From positions 1,284,765 through 1,348,764 of the forward strand of contig BCHU01000006.1 of the NCBI GenBank assembly GCA_001599715.1: 64,000 bases of DNA, in the 5' to 3' direction. The notes under the pieces are model-generated. The model did no database searches. It was not told the origin of the DNA and saw only the letters and a list, made by a program, of their open reading frames with translations. The stretch comes from Phaeotremella fagi. Its lineage: Eukaryota > Basidiomycota > Tremellomycetes > Tremellales > Phaeotremellaceae. This document shows, piece after piece, positions 1 to 12,200 of this stretch. A program made the position numbers and the translations under genes. Each line of letters starts with the position of its first letter. Within the stretch, counting starts at the first letter, position 1.

Positions 1-1
1 T

Positions 2-651
2 CTAGTCCTCCAATCCTCTTCAACAGGTTCCGTCCCAACAGCCCTAATCCTAGCTGCCAGATCAGCGTTCTTCTCTCTCAGAATCCCTAAAATAAAGAAA
101 ATAGGTATAGAAATAATGACGGATTCGATGGAGATTGATCAAACTGATGGATCGGGGATTAAGGGGGCTGTTAATTCTTCTTCGTTGAGACGGGGGAAGG
201 GGAGGAAGAGTTTACGTGGGAAGGGGAAGGGTGATGATGAGTGGGATTTGGATTTGGATGGGGCTGGTGATGGAATGAGGGATTTGGATGGACGAGAGAA
301 TTTACCGGTTTTGGTGACTTTGAATTTGGTATGTCAGTGTCCATCATTCTAGCTCTGATTTGACGGTATTCTCGATTTCAGGTTCCAGGATCTGACTCCA
401 TCTTTATCGACGCATCGGTCCAAGAAGAAATATCTTGTCCAGATAAGCTACACGTCTTCGTCACTGGTTCAGGTAAATTATCGGGAATAAGATTAGAAGG
501 TAATGCCGGGTTAGGCGTTGACAGGATAAAACCTTTATTAGAGGTGAGTTACATGTCTGCTTTGAGGTCTTTGAAACTGATTTCAATATAGGAAGGAAAA
601 CGTATAGGTCTGGAATTGATAGCAGGGTTGAATTCTCAATTACCAACTTGA
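2..651 (+). CDS. RRP42: Exosome complex subunit RRP42 (5' end outside window)
   Basis: The reading frame is open from base 2, so the N-terminus lies upstream of the window. It encodes the C-terminal half of an RNase PH-fold exosome ring subunit, which structurally supports 3'-5' RNA decay and processing in nucleus and cytoplasm. Visible family features are an A-x-x-A-A-R-S-A-F-F stretch followed by R-I-P-K-I, then after an intron V-T-L-N-L, I-D-A-S-x-Q-E-E, and an E-G-K-R-I-G-L-E-L helix near the end, in the order seen in Rrp42/EXOSC7. Introns are 329-381 (GTATGT..CAG) and 544-591 (GTGAGT..TAG). A lysine/glycine-rich insert (about residues 50-90 of the visible part) is not typical of the family core. 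It is convergent with the antiporter gene downstream. Rrp43 or Rrp45 are less likely alternatives. Confidence 0.75.
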
Positions 652-799
652 TGTATCTATTTGCAAATTCATGATCGACTATTTTACATGACATGTCTAC
701 GAATCCAGATATCACAAAAAGAAGCTAAAATAAACACCAAAAACCGAATCCAAAGCACATGACGAAACCCACTAAACTCGACTCATATCCACACTTGAC

Positions 800-3700
800 C
801 TAAACCTGATGAGATCTAACTTTACCAGTTTCACAAATCAAGAAACTAGCACCTGAAATCTTTCCTCCACCCAAAATCAAAGCCGTCGCCCCGTCCCCAA
901 CAGTTTTCCGTAATTCAGCCCCAACACTAGGATTCTGACCACGATCAGCCAAAAGTTTAGTCAACTCTGTAGACAATTGATTTGAATTGACACCACCCCG
1001 TCGGTTTCGACCTGTGACCACTAATAATGGACGCCATTGTTTCGTTGGGTTTCCAGATTGGGAGATTAAGGTTGATTCAGCTTGGGAGGTTGCGTATTCT
1101 AATGGTTTAGTCGTCTTTTGGGTCCAGAATGAAACTCTTGATAGGGCTTTTGAAAGTTGGGCTGAATGTTGGGAGGAAGTGGTTGAGGAGGTGTAGTATT
1201 CCCATGCTATCGCGTCGGCAGTTTCTGATTGAACTTGATTTTGGATGGCGTCTGGATAAACGGACGTCTGAAGTAACATATTAGTAACATGATTTGATTC
1301 AAACACCTCTACTTACTGTATTTGGTCTACCCAATGTTAGTTGATTCGATTGTAAAGCGTTTTGATGAGCTTGAACAGATTCGGACGTAACGACCTTGCC
1401 ATCAACCGTAGATTCCCCATCAGAATGTTCTTCATCGTCTCCACGTTCGATTCTAACAACACTAGCGGAAACGTTATGATGATGACACAATTGAACAACC
1501 AATCTCAAAGCCAATCTGTCATCTGGCCCACCAAAGAATGGTAAGAAGATGTGTTGACCAGACCCAGGTGAGAGGTTTGATTGAGATCCGAAACCTCTGT
1601 CGATGAATAATGCGATATCCTTGGGACATTCTGCGAATGTGTGACGAAGGAAATGGGTGTACATTGGTGAACCTGATTTATCTCCGAAGATGCTATCGAA
1701 AGCTGTCGAGGTGGATGCTGGTAACGCAGACGCATCAGTTGAGGAAGATGCACCTGAATCGACACTATTGTAGGCCGAAGGAATGGTCCAAGGGAGAATA
1801 ACAAGTTCAGTCGAAAGTTCAGTCGCATGGTCAGCTACTGCAGCAGGGAATGATTCTTCACCAACAACAGAGATATGAGTGTTGACTTCGACATCACGTA
1901 ATTGACCAAATTGTTTGATCAACTGAAGAGCGTCGTCGGTATGTAGCAATTGTTCCTTTTCTGCAGACTGCATGACTGAATAAGTACGACCGGTAAGTTC
2001 AATAATCTTGAGAGCGTCAATTTGAACGACGGAGCGAGTTGATGGTACACTATCTTCGACTAAAGTAGGGAGAGCGGTTGAGACGTGACTCGGGGTCGAG
2101 CTGGATGATTTTTCTCCGATATCACCATCAGACCCATGTTTCTTTTCTAGTTTACTGGTTACTGATTCGTTTGATTTGGGTAAAGACGGTTCAAGCATTT
2201 GAGTGAGTAACATGACAGGAGCGAGATGTTCAATTTTGAGAAGGATAACCAGGATTTTGGATGTGAATTCACGACCTCCAGATCCACCAGTGTAGATACC
2301 GATGGATCTACGTTTACCAGAGTCCTTTTCATCGCTGCTGTCACCTTTAATAGATTTGGTACGGTAGCGAGGTGGATAGATCCATAAAGTCAAAGGGGTG
2401 GTGACGAAAGTAAGAACGATAGCCATGACGACGAACATTGAGAAAGTTTGTTGATTAAGGATACCGGCGGAATAACCAACATTCAAAACGATGAGTTCCA
2501 CAAGACTGGGGGTGTCAGTGGGAGTCAAAGTGTCCACTTACCCTTTGCAACTCATCAAAGAACCAATGGCACCACTCTCTCTAATAGTGTAGCCCTGAGT
2601 CTTGGCTGCGACAGCACAACCAATGAATTTACCCAAGAAAGCAACGACACAGAGTAAAATGACCCAACCCCAGATAGCACCAGTGTCAAGTAGACCCAGA
2701 TTGGTGCTCAAACCGGATAAGACGAAATACTGTTCGTTCAGTCATGGCCAAAAGATGAACTTACAATTGGAAGGAACAGCATTGACACCAAATCGTCGAT
2801 CTTCTGATTCAACGCGATAGCGAAACCACCGTGATGGGGGATCATCAAACCAGCCATGAAACCACCAAAGATAGGATGGACACCTAGCGTGTTAGCAATA
2901 CTCAAAACAAACACCTACCAATGACATCTGTGACGAAAGCAGAGGCGAAAACGATAAGTAGGGTGATGGTGGTGACAGCAGGGGTTGGACCATTTTCATA
3001 ACCACCTGTACGTTTGACTAACCAAAGGTAACCCTTCCTGATTGGCCAGAGAAGAACGATGGCCCAACCGACAGCACAGAGTAGAACGTAAACCGCAACG
3101 ACACCAGAACTTGCGTTGACCAGAGCTAGAGTTAAAGCTAACAACACCCAACCAACGACATCATTACCTACACCAGCGGCTAGAACGATCACACCGACGC
3201 TAGTTTCCAGTAATTTGGTTGATGTCAAGATACGACATAAAACTGGGAAAGCAGTGATTGACATGGCTACACCGACAAAGAGGAGAAAGTTGCCAAAAGT
3301 GACTTTCGATTGGTCGATGAAGGTGTGGTAAAGACCGACTGCTAAAGCGGTACCCAAGCCAAATGGCACTATCATACCAACCGCAGAGATGATTGCTGAT
3401 TGACGAGCGTTTTTCCTCATGATTCCCAAATCAACTTCCATACCGACGATAAAGAGGAACAATATCAATCCGATGTTAGCGATTAGATTTAGATACGGGA
3501 TGGAGAGAGTTGGGAAGATGGCGTTTGAGAAACCTGGAATTCGACCCATGATGGTTGGACCCAAAATGACACCTGCGATAACTTCTGCGATGACTTTGGG
3601 TTGTTTCATGAAACCGAATAACCAGCCTAGGACTTGGGTGAAGGTGATGATGATGAAGAGTTGGATTATGAACAGGGTTATAGGCTGGAGATTAGAGTGG

Positions 3701-3878
3701 ATTTGTGATTGGGACTTACGTTGCTTGAATCGTATTCAGAGGGGTTAGATCCGGATAAGACAGATGACTAAGGTGAGTGGAATACTTGATATAGACTTAC
3801 AGAGATCGAACGAGTCAACATGTTGTTGGCGTGATAAGAGACTCTGTCCATTACTCGTGAATCAAACATATTGGGCAT
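800..3878 (-). CDS. KHA1: KHA1-type K+/H+ antiporter (CPA2 family)
   Basis: This is a monovalent cation/proton antiporter of the CPA2 family, known in yeast as a Golgi/endosomal K+/H+ exchanger controlling luminal pH. Seven exons (3801-3878, 3720-3767, 2919-3684, 2765-2883, 2542-2729, 1317-2505, 800-1267) sum to 2856 nt, giving 951 residues. The N-terminus has the conserved [10 protein letters not shown] context before the first membrane helix, then [13 protein letters not shown] and [11 protein letters not shown]. About a dozen hydrophobic segments fill the first half. [11 protein letters not shown] followed by [10 protein letters not shown] marks the end of the transporter core. The second half is a soluble serine-rich domain like yeast Kha1. 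Start is the ATG at 3878. All six introns are unusually short (33-49 nt). Confidence 0.9.
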
Positions 3879-5044
3879 CTTGAGATGGGATAAGAATAGT
3901 CTATACTATATGTAGAGGGTTATCCGATATGAAAGGGATGAGAAGATTCAAGGGAGGTTCTGAGATTCTAATCAGTTATTGTGTATACGAGGAGACGTGA
4001 TGATCACGAGATGGAAGGACTACAATATACACGCTTGGCGTCAGTCCATACGGGGATGAGAATCAGGAGAAAAGGAGTCCCCTCTCAACTTTCAAACAAC
4101 CCACGAGCTTAAGGAGAGTAGATGAAACGTGAAAAAGGCTTGCTCACCAGTTGAATCTTAACTAAAGCTTCGATCGCGTAGCTTGGAAGGTCTATCGACC
4201 TCGTACTTCAAGATCAAAGACCAGTTGAATAGATTGATTGACTGACTGGATCGATTGATTGAAACGTGATAGCTGCGCTTTTAGGAATCAGAGTCCGAGC
4301 TTTCAAAGTTTTGAAGTCTATCTCGTGAGCACAGCAATGTGATGTGATGGAGTGAGATTGGTTGTAAGATAAAAGAGAACGGTGGGGAACCAAGATTATC
4401 TCAGCGTTGGTCGTGTTTACTTGTTATTTTGTTTGTGTCGAATGATGACGTTGGTCTTTGGAACTGCTTCTTGAGATTGAGCTGGATACGAGTAATGAGT
4501 TGTGGGTTGAAGTGATAAGAATAACCAGATTCTTTAATGATGATGTTAAGAGAAGATGTAGATGTAAAATGCAAATGCTGAGAGAAGATTGTCTTGGTAT
4601 TTAAGTGTTGGGTAAGACAAACCTATCTTCGGTGGCGACGTCTACTTTTGCTGTACAAGTACAAGTACAGTACTTCGGACCTTGACGTTCTCACCTTCAC
4701 CTTCACTCTAAGCATTAAATTAAAGTTGGTAATAATGTCAATATTACATTAAACCATAGTTCATGCACAGGTACTGAGCTCTCAAGACAATCCGATACTT
4801 TGACCAATCTTAACGCGTTCACTTTGGAGATTATGCCCAATTCAAGCTTCATATTGCATTAAACGATGAATTAAGTTAATCTTAGCGTAGGGCCAAGGGG
4901 AAAAAGACCTCATAACGTTTCATCATCTTCTCGTGAACGTTATTCTGGGTCAGAAAGGCAGGCTGTTCAACCACTGTAAATGGTCTATATGATGAACATC
5001 GTATCAAAAATAGAGCTAAGAAAACAGATCACATCCCTGTCCAA
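3879..5044. other. Intergenic, KHA1 upstream region and PRTase 3' flank
   Basis: No gene was found in this 1.17 kb stretch. It lies upstream of KHA1 and downstream of the phosphoribosyltransferase stop, so it probably holds the KHA1 promoter and leader plus the 3' UTR of its neighbour. No long ATG-initiated frame, tRNA or clear repeat was seen. A short direct repeat of ACAAGT occurs near 4655-4670. Confidence 0.5.
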
Positions 5045-5827
5045 CTACAATTTCTCACCTCTAACACCTTCCCATTTAGCGACACTCCCCACAGGTGTTC
5101 TCAAACTAGCGAAAACCTCGTATCTATCCCACAAATCGTTCGCACCTTGATGTTTCCCATCTTTAAGACTCAACGTTGCTAGACCTATAACTTTGATTTG
5201 GAGTGATTCGAGGAGATTACAGAGTTGTGTCATTTGAGTTCCGGTGTCTATCCATTCGTCACTAGAATTGTCCAGTTAGTTATATATCTTTCATATGTAT
5301 CACATGGATAGGACGATATGGAGATTGAGTAACAGGATTTAATCACGTTTATAAACGGCTTCGATCTATTGTAACCAAACAAACTCCACTTACATGACCA
5401 AAACTCTCAAACCCGGCTTCAACAAATCCCGTCTAATCTCCAAACTCTTCATCCCAACCCTCGCAACAGCATAATCACCAAACAACTCTGTCGAAACCAA
5501 ATCCCCTCGATCCAACGGTATCTTCCCCCCCTTCCTAGCCAGAATAACAGGGATCGAAGTCAAAGTAGAAAGTGCACCCGCTAACGGGAACCCCAAAGCG
5601 TCTAATCCTATGATCGCGTCTATTTGGGTTCTCTCGTTGGGAAGCGATGGTTGAGAGGATAGGATCGATGGGATGGAGAAATAGTTTATTACGTCTTGGG
5701 AGAAATTGGTTAGGGCTCCTGGGGAGGCGTAGAAGGAGGTTAACTCGTATCTTCCTAATCCACGATTCGTTCGGTCGATCGCTGATAGATAAGGTCGTTC
5801 TTTTTCTGTTGGTAACGTTTCTGACAT
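5045..5827 (-). CDS. APRT-like type I phosphoribosyltransferase
   Basis: Two exons (5394-5827 and 5045-5261) encode 216 residues. The PRPP-binding loop spans the splice junction: V-L-V-I-D-E-W-I-D-T-G-T-Q-M, the hydrophobic strand plus acidic pair plus T-G-T loop of type I phosphoribosyltransferases. Upstream, I-I-G-L-D-A-L-G-F-P-L-A-G and I-P-V-I-L-A-R-K-G-G-K match the purine phosphoribosyltransferase fold. The loop carries E-W-I-D-T-G-T rather than the D-L-L-A-T-G-G usual in adenine phosphoribosyltransferase, so the purine base it accepts cannot be assigned. The 132-nt intron (5262-5393) is longer than its neighbours'. A GTGAGA just before the stop could act as a donor, so the last few residues are uncertain. 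Confidence 0.75.
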
Positions 5828-6046
5828 CGGGGATACTACTTTATGCAGCTTCTGATGATGCGAAGTATGTTATATATATGGTATGACAGAAAGTCGCAAC
5901 GAGTCGACAACACTTTGGGAAGTTACTAACGAGCCCGGCTACCGTAGTTTAGGCTAAGGGATAAGGGATAAGCATGATGCAATGACGAATAATGCTACAA
6001 AATATATTATCGGTCTATACAACGGACCGTCCTAGTCCATGGGAAA

Positions 6047-7422
6047 TCATCCCTCCGTCCGAACTCTCTTCGTAGACGGTTCCCCTTCATTATCTTCGTC
6101 TTCGTCCCCATCCTCTTCATCCAAAGGATCAACCCAAACACCCGTCTTTCTCTCAGGGCTCGAACCCGGTGATCGAACTTCAACCCTACCATCACCAGAT
6201 GGTGATTCCGGCCAATCTGGACTACCTTCAATTTGTCTAGCTAATTCCTCTTCCTCTTCACCGATCTCTTGAACGATCTCTGTCGCTTTCTCCACAGCTT
6301 GGTTTGAATTTGACTTGGTTGCCGCTGCCCTCTTTTTCGTGAGACCACCAACCAGGAATGGTTTATTGAATGCGTCCATTAATGATGTTACCTTGACCGC
6401 ACCAAGACCTTTGACGTTGGATAGAACTTGTAGCGGTTGTTGAACGATATTCGCGAATGACTGCGGGTATCAGACGGAGTCGGAGTTTGTACAGAGAAAC
6501 ACATACCCCAAATTCTGCACTAAGATTGTTGGCGTCGGTTTTACTAACTTTCTTCCCGCTCGTCAATACGTGCTGTAGTTGACTTGTGTAACTCTGATGA
6601 ATTTTCTCTTTCAGTATATCTGCAGATTTGTGCTCGAATGCTTTCAACGTGGTAAGATATTGTCCAACTTCTTCATTCCTAGACCTTGGTCAGCTATAGG
6701 GCATTACGATATTGTAGCAGACCTACGACCAAGCAACGAATATGGTGTATTCATTGATTACAGCTGTTTTTGATAATTCCCGTATCGATTGTTGATGTTC
6801 AGTCTAAGTTGTAAGTGTAAACACTCAAAGAAGATCAAAGCACCTACTACGTCACAAAGAATAAGTAGAATTCTGACGTTATAATGACCTCTCATTTTTT
6901 CCATTCTATTATAAATGTATTCAGGATGGAGACGATGGTATTTAAGACTACGGTCATGGTTAGGTAGACGATAACGGAACTTCATGACACTACGACATAC
7001 CTCAAAAACAAAACTCCGTTGTGAGTACCAACTTGAAAATCAGCTGTGATATCTCCAATCTCAGTTGGAACTCCGATAATACATTTCGTAGCTGGGTTAA
7101 TACGCTGTTATCGCGATCAGTAGAGAAGCTTATAAAAGGTTACACTCACTTGGACAGCGTTGAACACTATGGCGTTCTTACTGGTAGCAGGTCTGTTCAC
7201 TGGTTTCGTACTAACAGGTGCGGGGGTAGACTGATCTGGGGCGGGGGCTGGGGCGGGGGTCGTAGTTGATTTCGGTATCGAGGGTTGACCTCCTGATGCG
7301 TTTCTGAAAGATGCTGAAGCAGTGGAGGAGGAAGAGGCCTCTGATGAATAGTTTGATCCTGTTATTTCTCCGTTGCTTCTGGATAGTTCTGAAGCCTTTT
7401 GAAATCCATTTGGTGGTAACAT
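6047..7422 (-). CDS. RAD10: DNA excision repair protein RAD10/ERCC1
   Basis: This is the non-catalytic partner of the Rad1/XPF structure-specific nuclease in nucleotide excision repair and single-strand annealing. Six exons (7150-7422, 7001-7104, 6848-6947, 6727-6803, 6507-6678, 6047-6460) sum to 1140 nt, giving 379 residues. After a serine/proline-rich N-terminus come N-A-I-V-F-N-A-V-Q-R and I-G-V-P-T-E-I-G-D-I, then the signature L-K-Y-H-R-L-H-P-E-Y-I and a leucine-rich strand ending L-C-D-V. N-E-E-V-G-Q-Y-L leads into a helix-hairpin-helix region (L-S-N-V-K-G-L-G-A-V-K-V-T-S-L). The C-terminal 90 residues are an acidic, basophilic-ending tail that is longer than usual. It shares a 206-bp divergent promoter with PCS1. 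Confidence 0.93.
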
Positions 7423-7628
7423 TGTTATTGTTTTTGGTAGAGATGATTTGAATTGTCAAGAACCATCAAAGTGGAGGTGGGATGACTCAACTGCCACATC
7501 CAGTTATCGCCGTAGATCCGAACAAGATATCGGTTCATTGTTAACCGAGAAATCAAAAGTGTAAACAAATAAATGTAAACAACCTCAACTTCACCGTCCA
7601 GATATATATATCTTTGACATCAGTCTCA
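7423..7628. promoter_or_regulatory. Divergent promoter RAD10 / PCS1
   Basis: Only 206 bp separate the two start codons, so both genes must be driven from this interval. An AT-rich ATATATATATC stretch lies close to the PCS1 side. One gene acts in DNA repair and the other in chromosome segregation; shared control is an inference from spacing only. Confidence 0.55.
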
Positions 7629-9105
7629 ATGCCAGTAACCAAGACAGTAACAAAGAGAGTGAGCTTCTCAATAAGACCCGTAGGCTATGAGCTCACCACA
7701 CAATTTAGGTCGGCAAGGAAAACGCTCCTCCAAGCAAATCAAAATTGAAACCATCAGAGGCGGAGGATGATTTCGATGAAGAGGAGAGTATCAGTGGTGA
7801 GTTGAGGTGTTTACCCATGAACCTAGCTTATTGGAATAACAGGGTTCTCTGTCGACGAGGCTCCAAAATCCAAAGCTGGCTCTTCGAAACCTATCAAACC
7901 TTCAGGTTTGTCTAAATCATATAAACCAAAGTCGCGTGATGATGATGAAGACGATGGGGATGATGATGTTATCGTTGTAAGTCTGACAAAACAATATCAG
8001 AATTTTTCCTTGTATAGCTTACTTACTATGATCGCAGAAAAGAGGCGGTAGTCTACACAGTCAATTGGATGCTGTGAGTTGGGTGTCGAATCATTCGATC
8101 TTTGTCGAAATTGCTGACAGCGTCTAGATGACAGCAGAGCGCGATAGAATAAGGACACAGCGGGATGCTTTCTCCAAACAATTTGAAGAATTGGTTAAAA
8201 CAAGAACGACGTCTGTTGAGAATCTATTCGAAAAGTTCAAGGAGAAGGTAACAATGCAGGCTAAAGGTTAGTTTCTCAACATCCAAGTCGAATGTAACTG
8301 AATCGTCTCAAAACAGCTCAAAACGAAATCATCAAAAACCTTACGGAATTAAACGAAAAACTCCAAGCTAGAGCGACGGGTTTAGAGAAATCTACCAAAG
8401 ATGCTAACGACGCTATGGAGGCTATGATGGCTGAACCACCTGCGAAAGCTGATCCTAAGGAGGTAAAGAAGTTGAAAGAGGAATTGGCGAAGACGCAATC
8501 GGCATTGAAGAGCAAGGACGAGAGATGTGAGTGTGCTCTTAACACTAGAAATTTCCGCTGACAGCATTGAAGTAACAAATCTAGAGAAGGAATATAAATT
8601 TGAAATGGAACAACATAGGAAACTGCAAACCTCAACCCGAAGTGCCCCAGCACCATTAGCAGCTTCTGTCAGTACGACACCAGAGGAGGCCGCACAGGAT
8701 GCAGCATCACTCAAACTTTATGAAGACGTCACAGATCTCAACATAATGAGTGTGAAGATTGCGTCAGGAAAAAACGGGAAGGAAGTCACGTTTAATTGTG
8801 TTCAAACGATTGCAGAACGAAGTGAGTACAAGTTGATCGCTCTCTCAACCACCGACTGATCCACATTTCTAGGTCTGAATTTCAAATTACGATGTTACAA
8901 CGAATATTCACAGGAACTAGCGTCTAAATCCGAGAACCCATGGTTGAAGACGTTCCAATATACGCCCGAAGGATTGATCAACGAAACTGATAGAATCTGG
9001 GTTGAGAAATTGGGTACGTTCAATGACAGTTTCACCGCTCCACGGGATCAAGTTGCTGGATTTTGGGATAGTTTGAGAAGGAGGATGAACGATGAGGAGG
9101 ATTAG
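7629..9105 (+). CDS. PCS1: Monopolin subunit Csm1/Pcs1
   Basis: Csm1/Pcs1 forms V-shaped dimers of dimers at kinetochores and rDNA and clamps microtubule attachment sites. Several exons joined at short introns give roughly 375 residues. The N-terminus is basic then very acidic (runs of D/E about residues 35-80). A long heptad-rich coiled coil follows (A-E-R-D-R-I-R-T-Q through the K-E-E-L-A-K-T-Q region). The C-terminal globular domain begins near L-Y-E-D-V-T-D-L-N-I-M-S-V-K-I and continues V-T-F-N-C-V-Q-T..., N-F-K-L-R-C-Y-N-E-Y. This order (disordered N-terminus, coiled coil, small C-terminal domain with V-T-D-L...C-x-Q) matches the Csm1/Pcs1 family. Start is ATG at 7629; stop TAG at 9103-9105. 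Confidence 0.82.
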
Positions 9106-9236
9106 TGTTTGTGGGGTTGTCATCCGGTTTTAGAGATTTTGCTTTTATACCTTGATTGATTACTTGTATATTCTAAATAATTGATACCAAACAAAATCCA
9201 TTAATCGTGCATCAAATGACTGAAGTATGATACACT

Positions 9237-12200
9237 CTAAACCCTACTTTTCGGTCTCTTCTTCAATCTAGCTTTCCCCCCAAATTCCTTCTGTTTAATC
9301 TCCAGTATCCGTTGAGCATCGAAATCCTTCCCGATCCATCGTGCCAAAATCAAAGGTTTTTGAGGGATGTAATCTGAATCACCCTCTAGTTGATGTTTCA
9401 TTGGCATATGTAGATCCGGATGGAGACCCTCTATTTCCTTGTATCAGTGATATCCTGATTCTAGTTAAGAGACGACTTACCTGGTCTGGCGTTTAGGGCA
9501 TGAACGAATTCCGGATGTCGGGTTAGGTATTCGTCTACATGCACGAAACTTCTTTTTCTGACTAGTATATCTGCCATTCTTTCTCTTATCAACGGCATAG
9601 ATCCCTACACACTTGATCAGTAAATGGCAAAGTCTAGGAATTTGAGATGACATACCCCAGAAACGACCCATAGATGTTCACATTGCGGTAGGAGGTCAAC
9701 TTCGTTGCCTTCAGTAGCGACCCTCTCCTCGTTGATCTGTTTTTGTAGACTTTGGATTTTGGTGATTAGTTCACCGACTGATAGGGCTGTACTATCTTCA
9801 CCATCGGTCCCTTCGAACGGATAGAATGAGGAAATGAGAAGGGATCCATCTGTTGGAGTTAGTAGATTACACGGAGAATCAAACAGGTAACCTACTCAGC
9901 ATATCCCATTCTCCACCCCATATACCTATCAATTCAGATCCGGCTGGGATAATCACGTTGGCTACAGTGTGTCAGTTATCATCTCTTTTAGAAATAAGCA
10001 CCTACTTCTCTTGACGTTATCCAAAACAGTCGACATGTCACCTTCATCGTCTTCGGCAGTTTTCGCATATTCCTCTTCCAAATCCACAGTCTTCCCCGAC
10101 CGACGTGTACGAGAATGGGTCCACTAGATTGGATGTTAACACGATGATCAAATGATGATCGATAACTTACAGTCAACCCCAAAAGCCTCTTGAACTTGTT
10201 CTGATCAATCCCTTCCGCTCTAAAGATCGCTTCTCGTCCTGGCCAATTCCTAGAGATGATATCAGAGATATCGTCATAGTTTCTCAGTGGATTGCTGTAA
10301 TTCGGAGGTAAATCGATTCTACCAGTTAATAACTGCCCAGAATCAACACTCACTCTAACATCTCTGGAACTGCTAGACGACCTAGAGTCTTTTCATTCCA
10401 TAATGTTCTACATCTAGCCATGACTTCCTTTAACTGATCAGCTGTGAAATCTGTTTGAGGACAATGGACTCCAATTTCTCGCGGTCTGTCTCCGATTCTA
10501 TTGGTTAGTGAGTTCTTTGAGGTAACTCACCTGTTGTGCGACAAACTACAAGTCTTTCTGCCTGGTTGGAACACTTGTTTAAGTCGCCATTTACCTATAC
10601 CAACTCTTGGACCACCACCACCTCCGCACTGTCATGTTAGTTGTTGATCCATAGCATAAACTTACATCCGTACACCTAGAGGTATCAGTAAGAAGCACAC
10701 GTAGTAGGACCCACCTTTGATATTTGCTATCACATCTCGAACAGATAACCTCTGCCATTCCACTCAACACCACCCGTTCCTTGCCACCTAAAACAACACC
10801 CCCTCCACAAACCCTTTGACAAACGTCACAAAATATTCTCCGTTTCTCAAATTCAAATACCTCGTCATCAATCTCTAAACCCTGACGAATACGTTTACGT
10901 ATTTCGATAGAACCAATAACGACACCAGTGACAGTGATGTTATCAGGTAAAGTCATTTCGCTGTCCACACCTGAACAATCTAGACATTGAATCTCTGGTT
11001 TCACTGGTAACGGGATTGAAGATTTTGGTGCACGAAGCAGTATCCTTGCGATGGGGTTTTTGCATTTCGAACAGGTCGAATGGAATTCCATCGTTATCCG
11101 TTTTTCAGTGAGTTTCTTTTTCTTGCTTACTGGTTCGACGGATGAATTGGCACTGGATCGTCTTTTTGTGTTGGTATTGATTTCAGATCCGTTGACACTT
11201 CCTTCTCCATCTTCGGTCACTGCCACAGGTGGTTCTTGATGGACAGTGGGGACCAGTTGATTCATCATACTTGGATCCATGGTGGTTGGATCAGATGCCG
11301 GTACTAGAAGATTCATATCTGTCATGACGTTGTTGGGTAGGGAATAATTTTGATTCTGATTAGTGTCCAAATTAGGTAACCACGAGAACATGTCTTCACC
11401 AATCGATTGATCCTGTAACAGCGCCTCTAGATCAAAAGGTGTCATGGGAGTTTGTTGATGATTGAACACGTTTGAGGTACCACCGATGTCGAATTGGGAA
11501 TTGTTGGTTAGACCGTTGAACTGATTCGACTGTTCGATCATTGGCGATCGAGCATGGTTGACAAGTGGGAAAGATGCAAAGGAATTGTATCCCATTGCAG
11601 AGTCCAGTCCGGTTGAGGTATCATATCCATGTTGTGATCCAAAAGATGTCGAATGGTTTACACCCTCTCGATTCACATTCAAACCCATCCCTAGTCCACC
11701 ACCTAGAACTCTAGCCATGTTTCTATTCAGTTCAGTTTGATTCGACGGGGGTTCGGTGTTATCCAAACTCGATTGTTGTTTTGATCTTGGAGCTGAAGTT
11801 TCTGACCTCAACTTTAACAACTCGAGCTCAGCTTCACGCTCTTTACGTCTAGCTTCGGCGATTTGAAGTTCTAAAGTTTTGGTTTTGAGTTTGACCAATT
11901 CAGTCCACATGGCAACCCTAGTAGGATCTTCATCTGCACCAGGCATTTCAGCTAAAAGTGTCATAGTCGGGTCGTCAGATGTGGACGTGGAGGTGGATGG
12001 ATCATGGCGTCGAGTGGTAGACTGATCAGGTTGAGGATTTGATGACGATCTTGAACGAACGAATTGATCTGGATGAGGAATCGAACCTCTTGGTCTATGT
12101 GATGGACGAGCTCCAGGAACAGGAAAGACAGTCAGTCTCGGGTTGTTGTAAGGATCATCAGATGTAGTACCGTTAAAAGATGATTGATGTCGTTCTATAT

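Noticed and set aside
116..352. 78-codon frame starting at ATG 116
   Set aside because: The frame is open upstream to base 2 and the translation is continuous with RRP42, so the ATG is internal.
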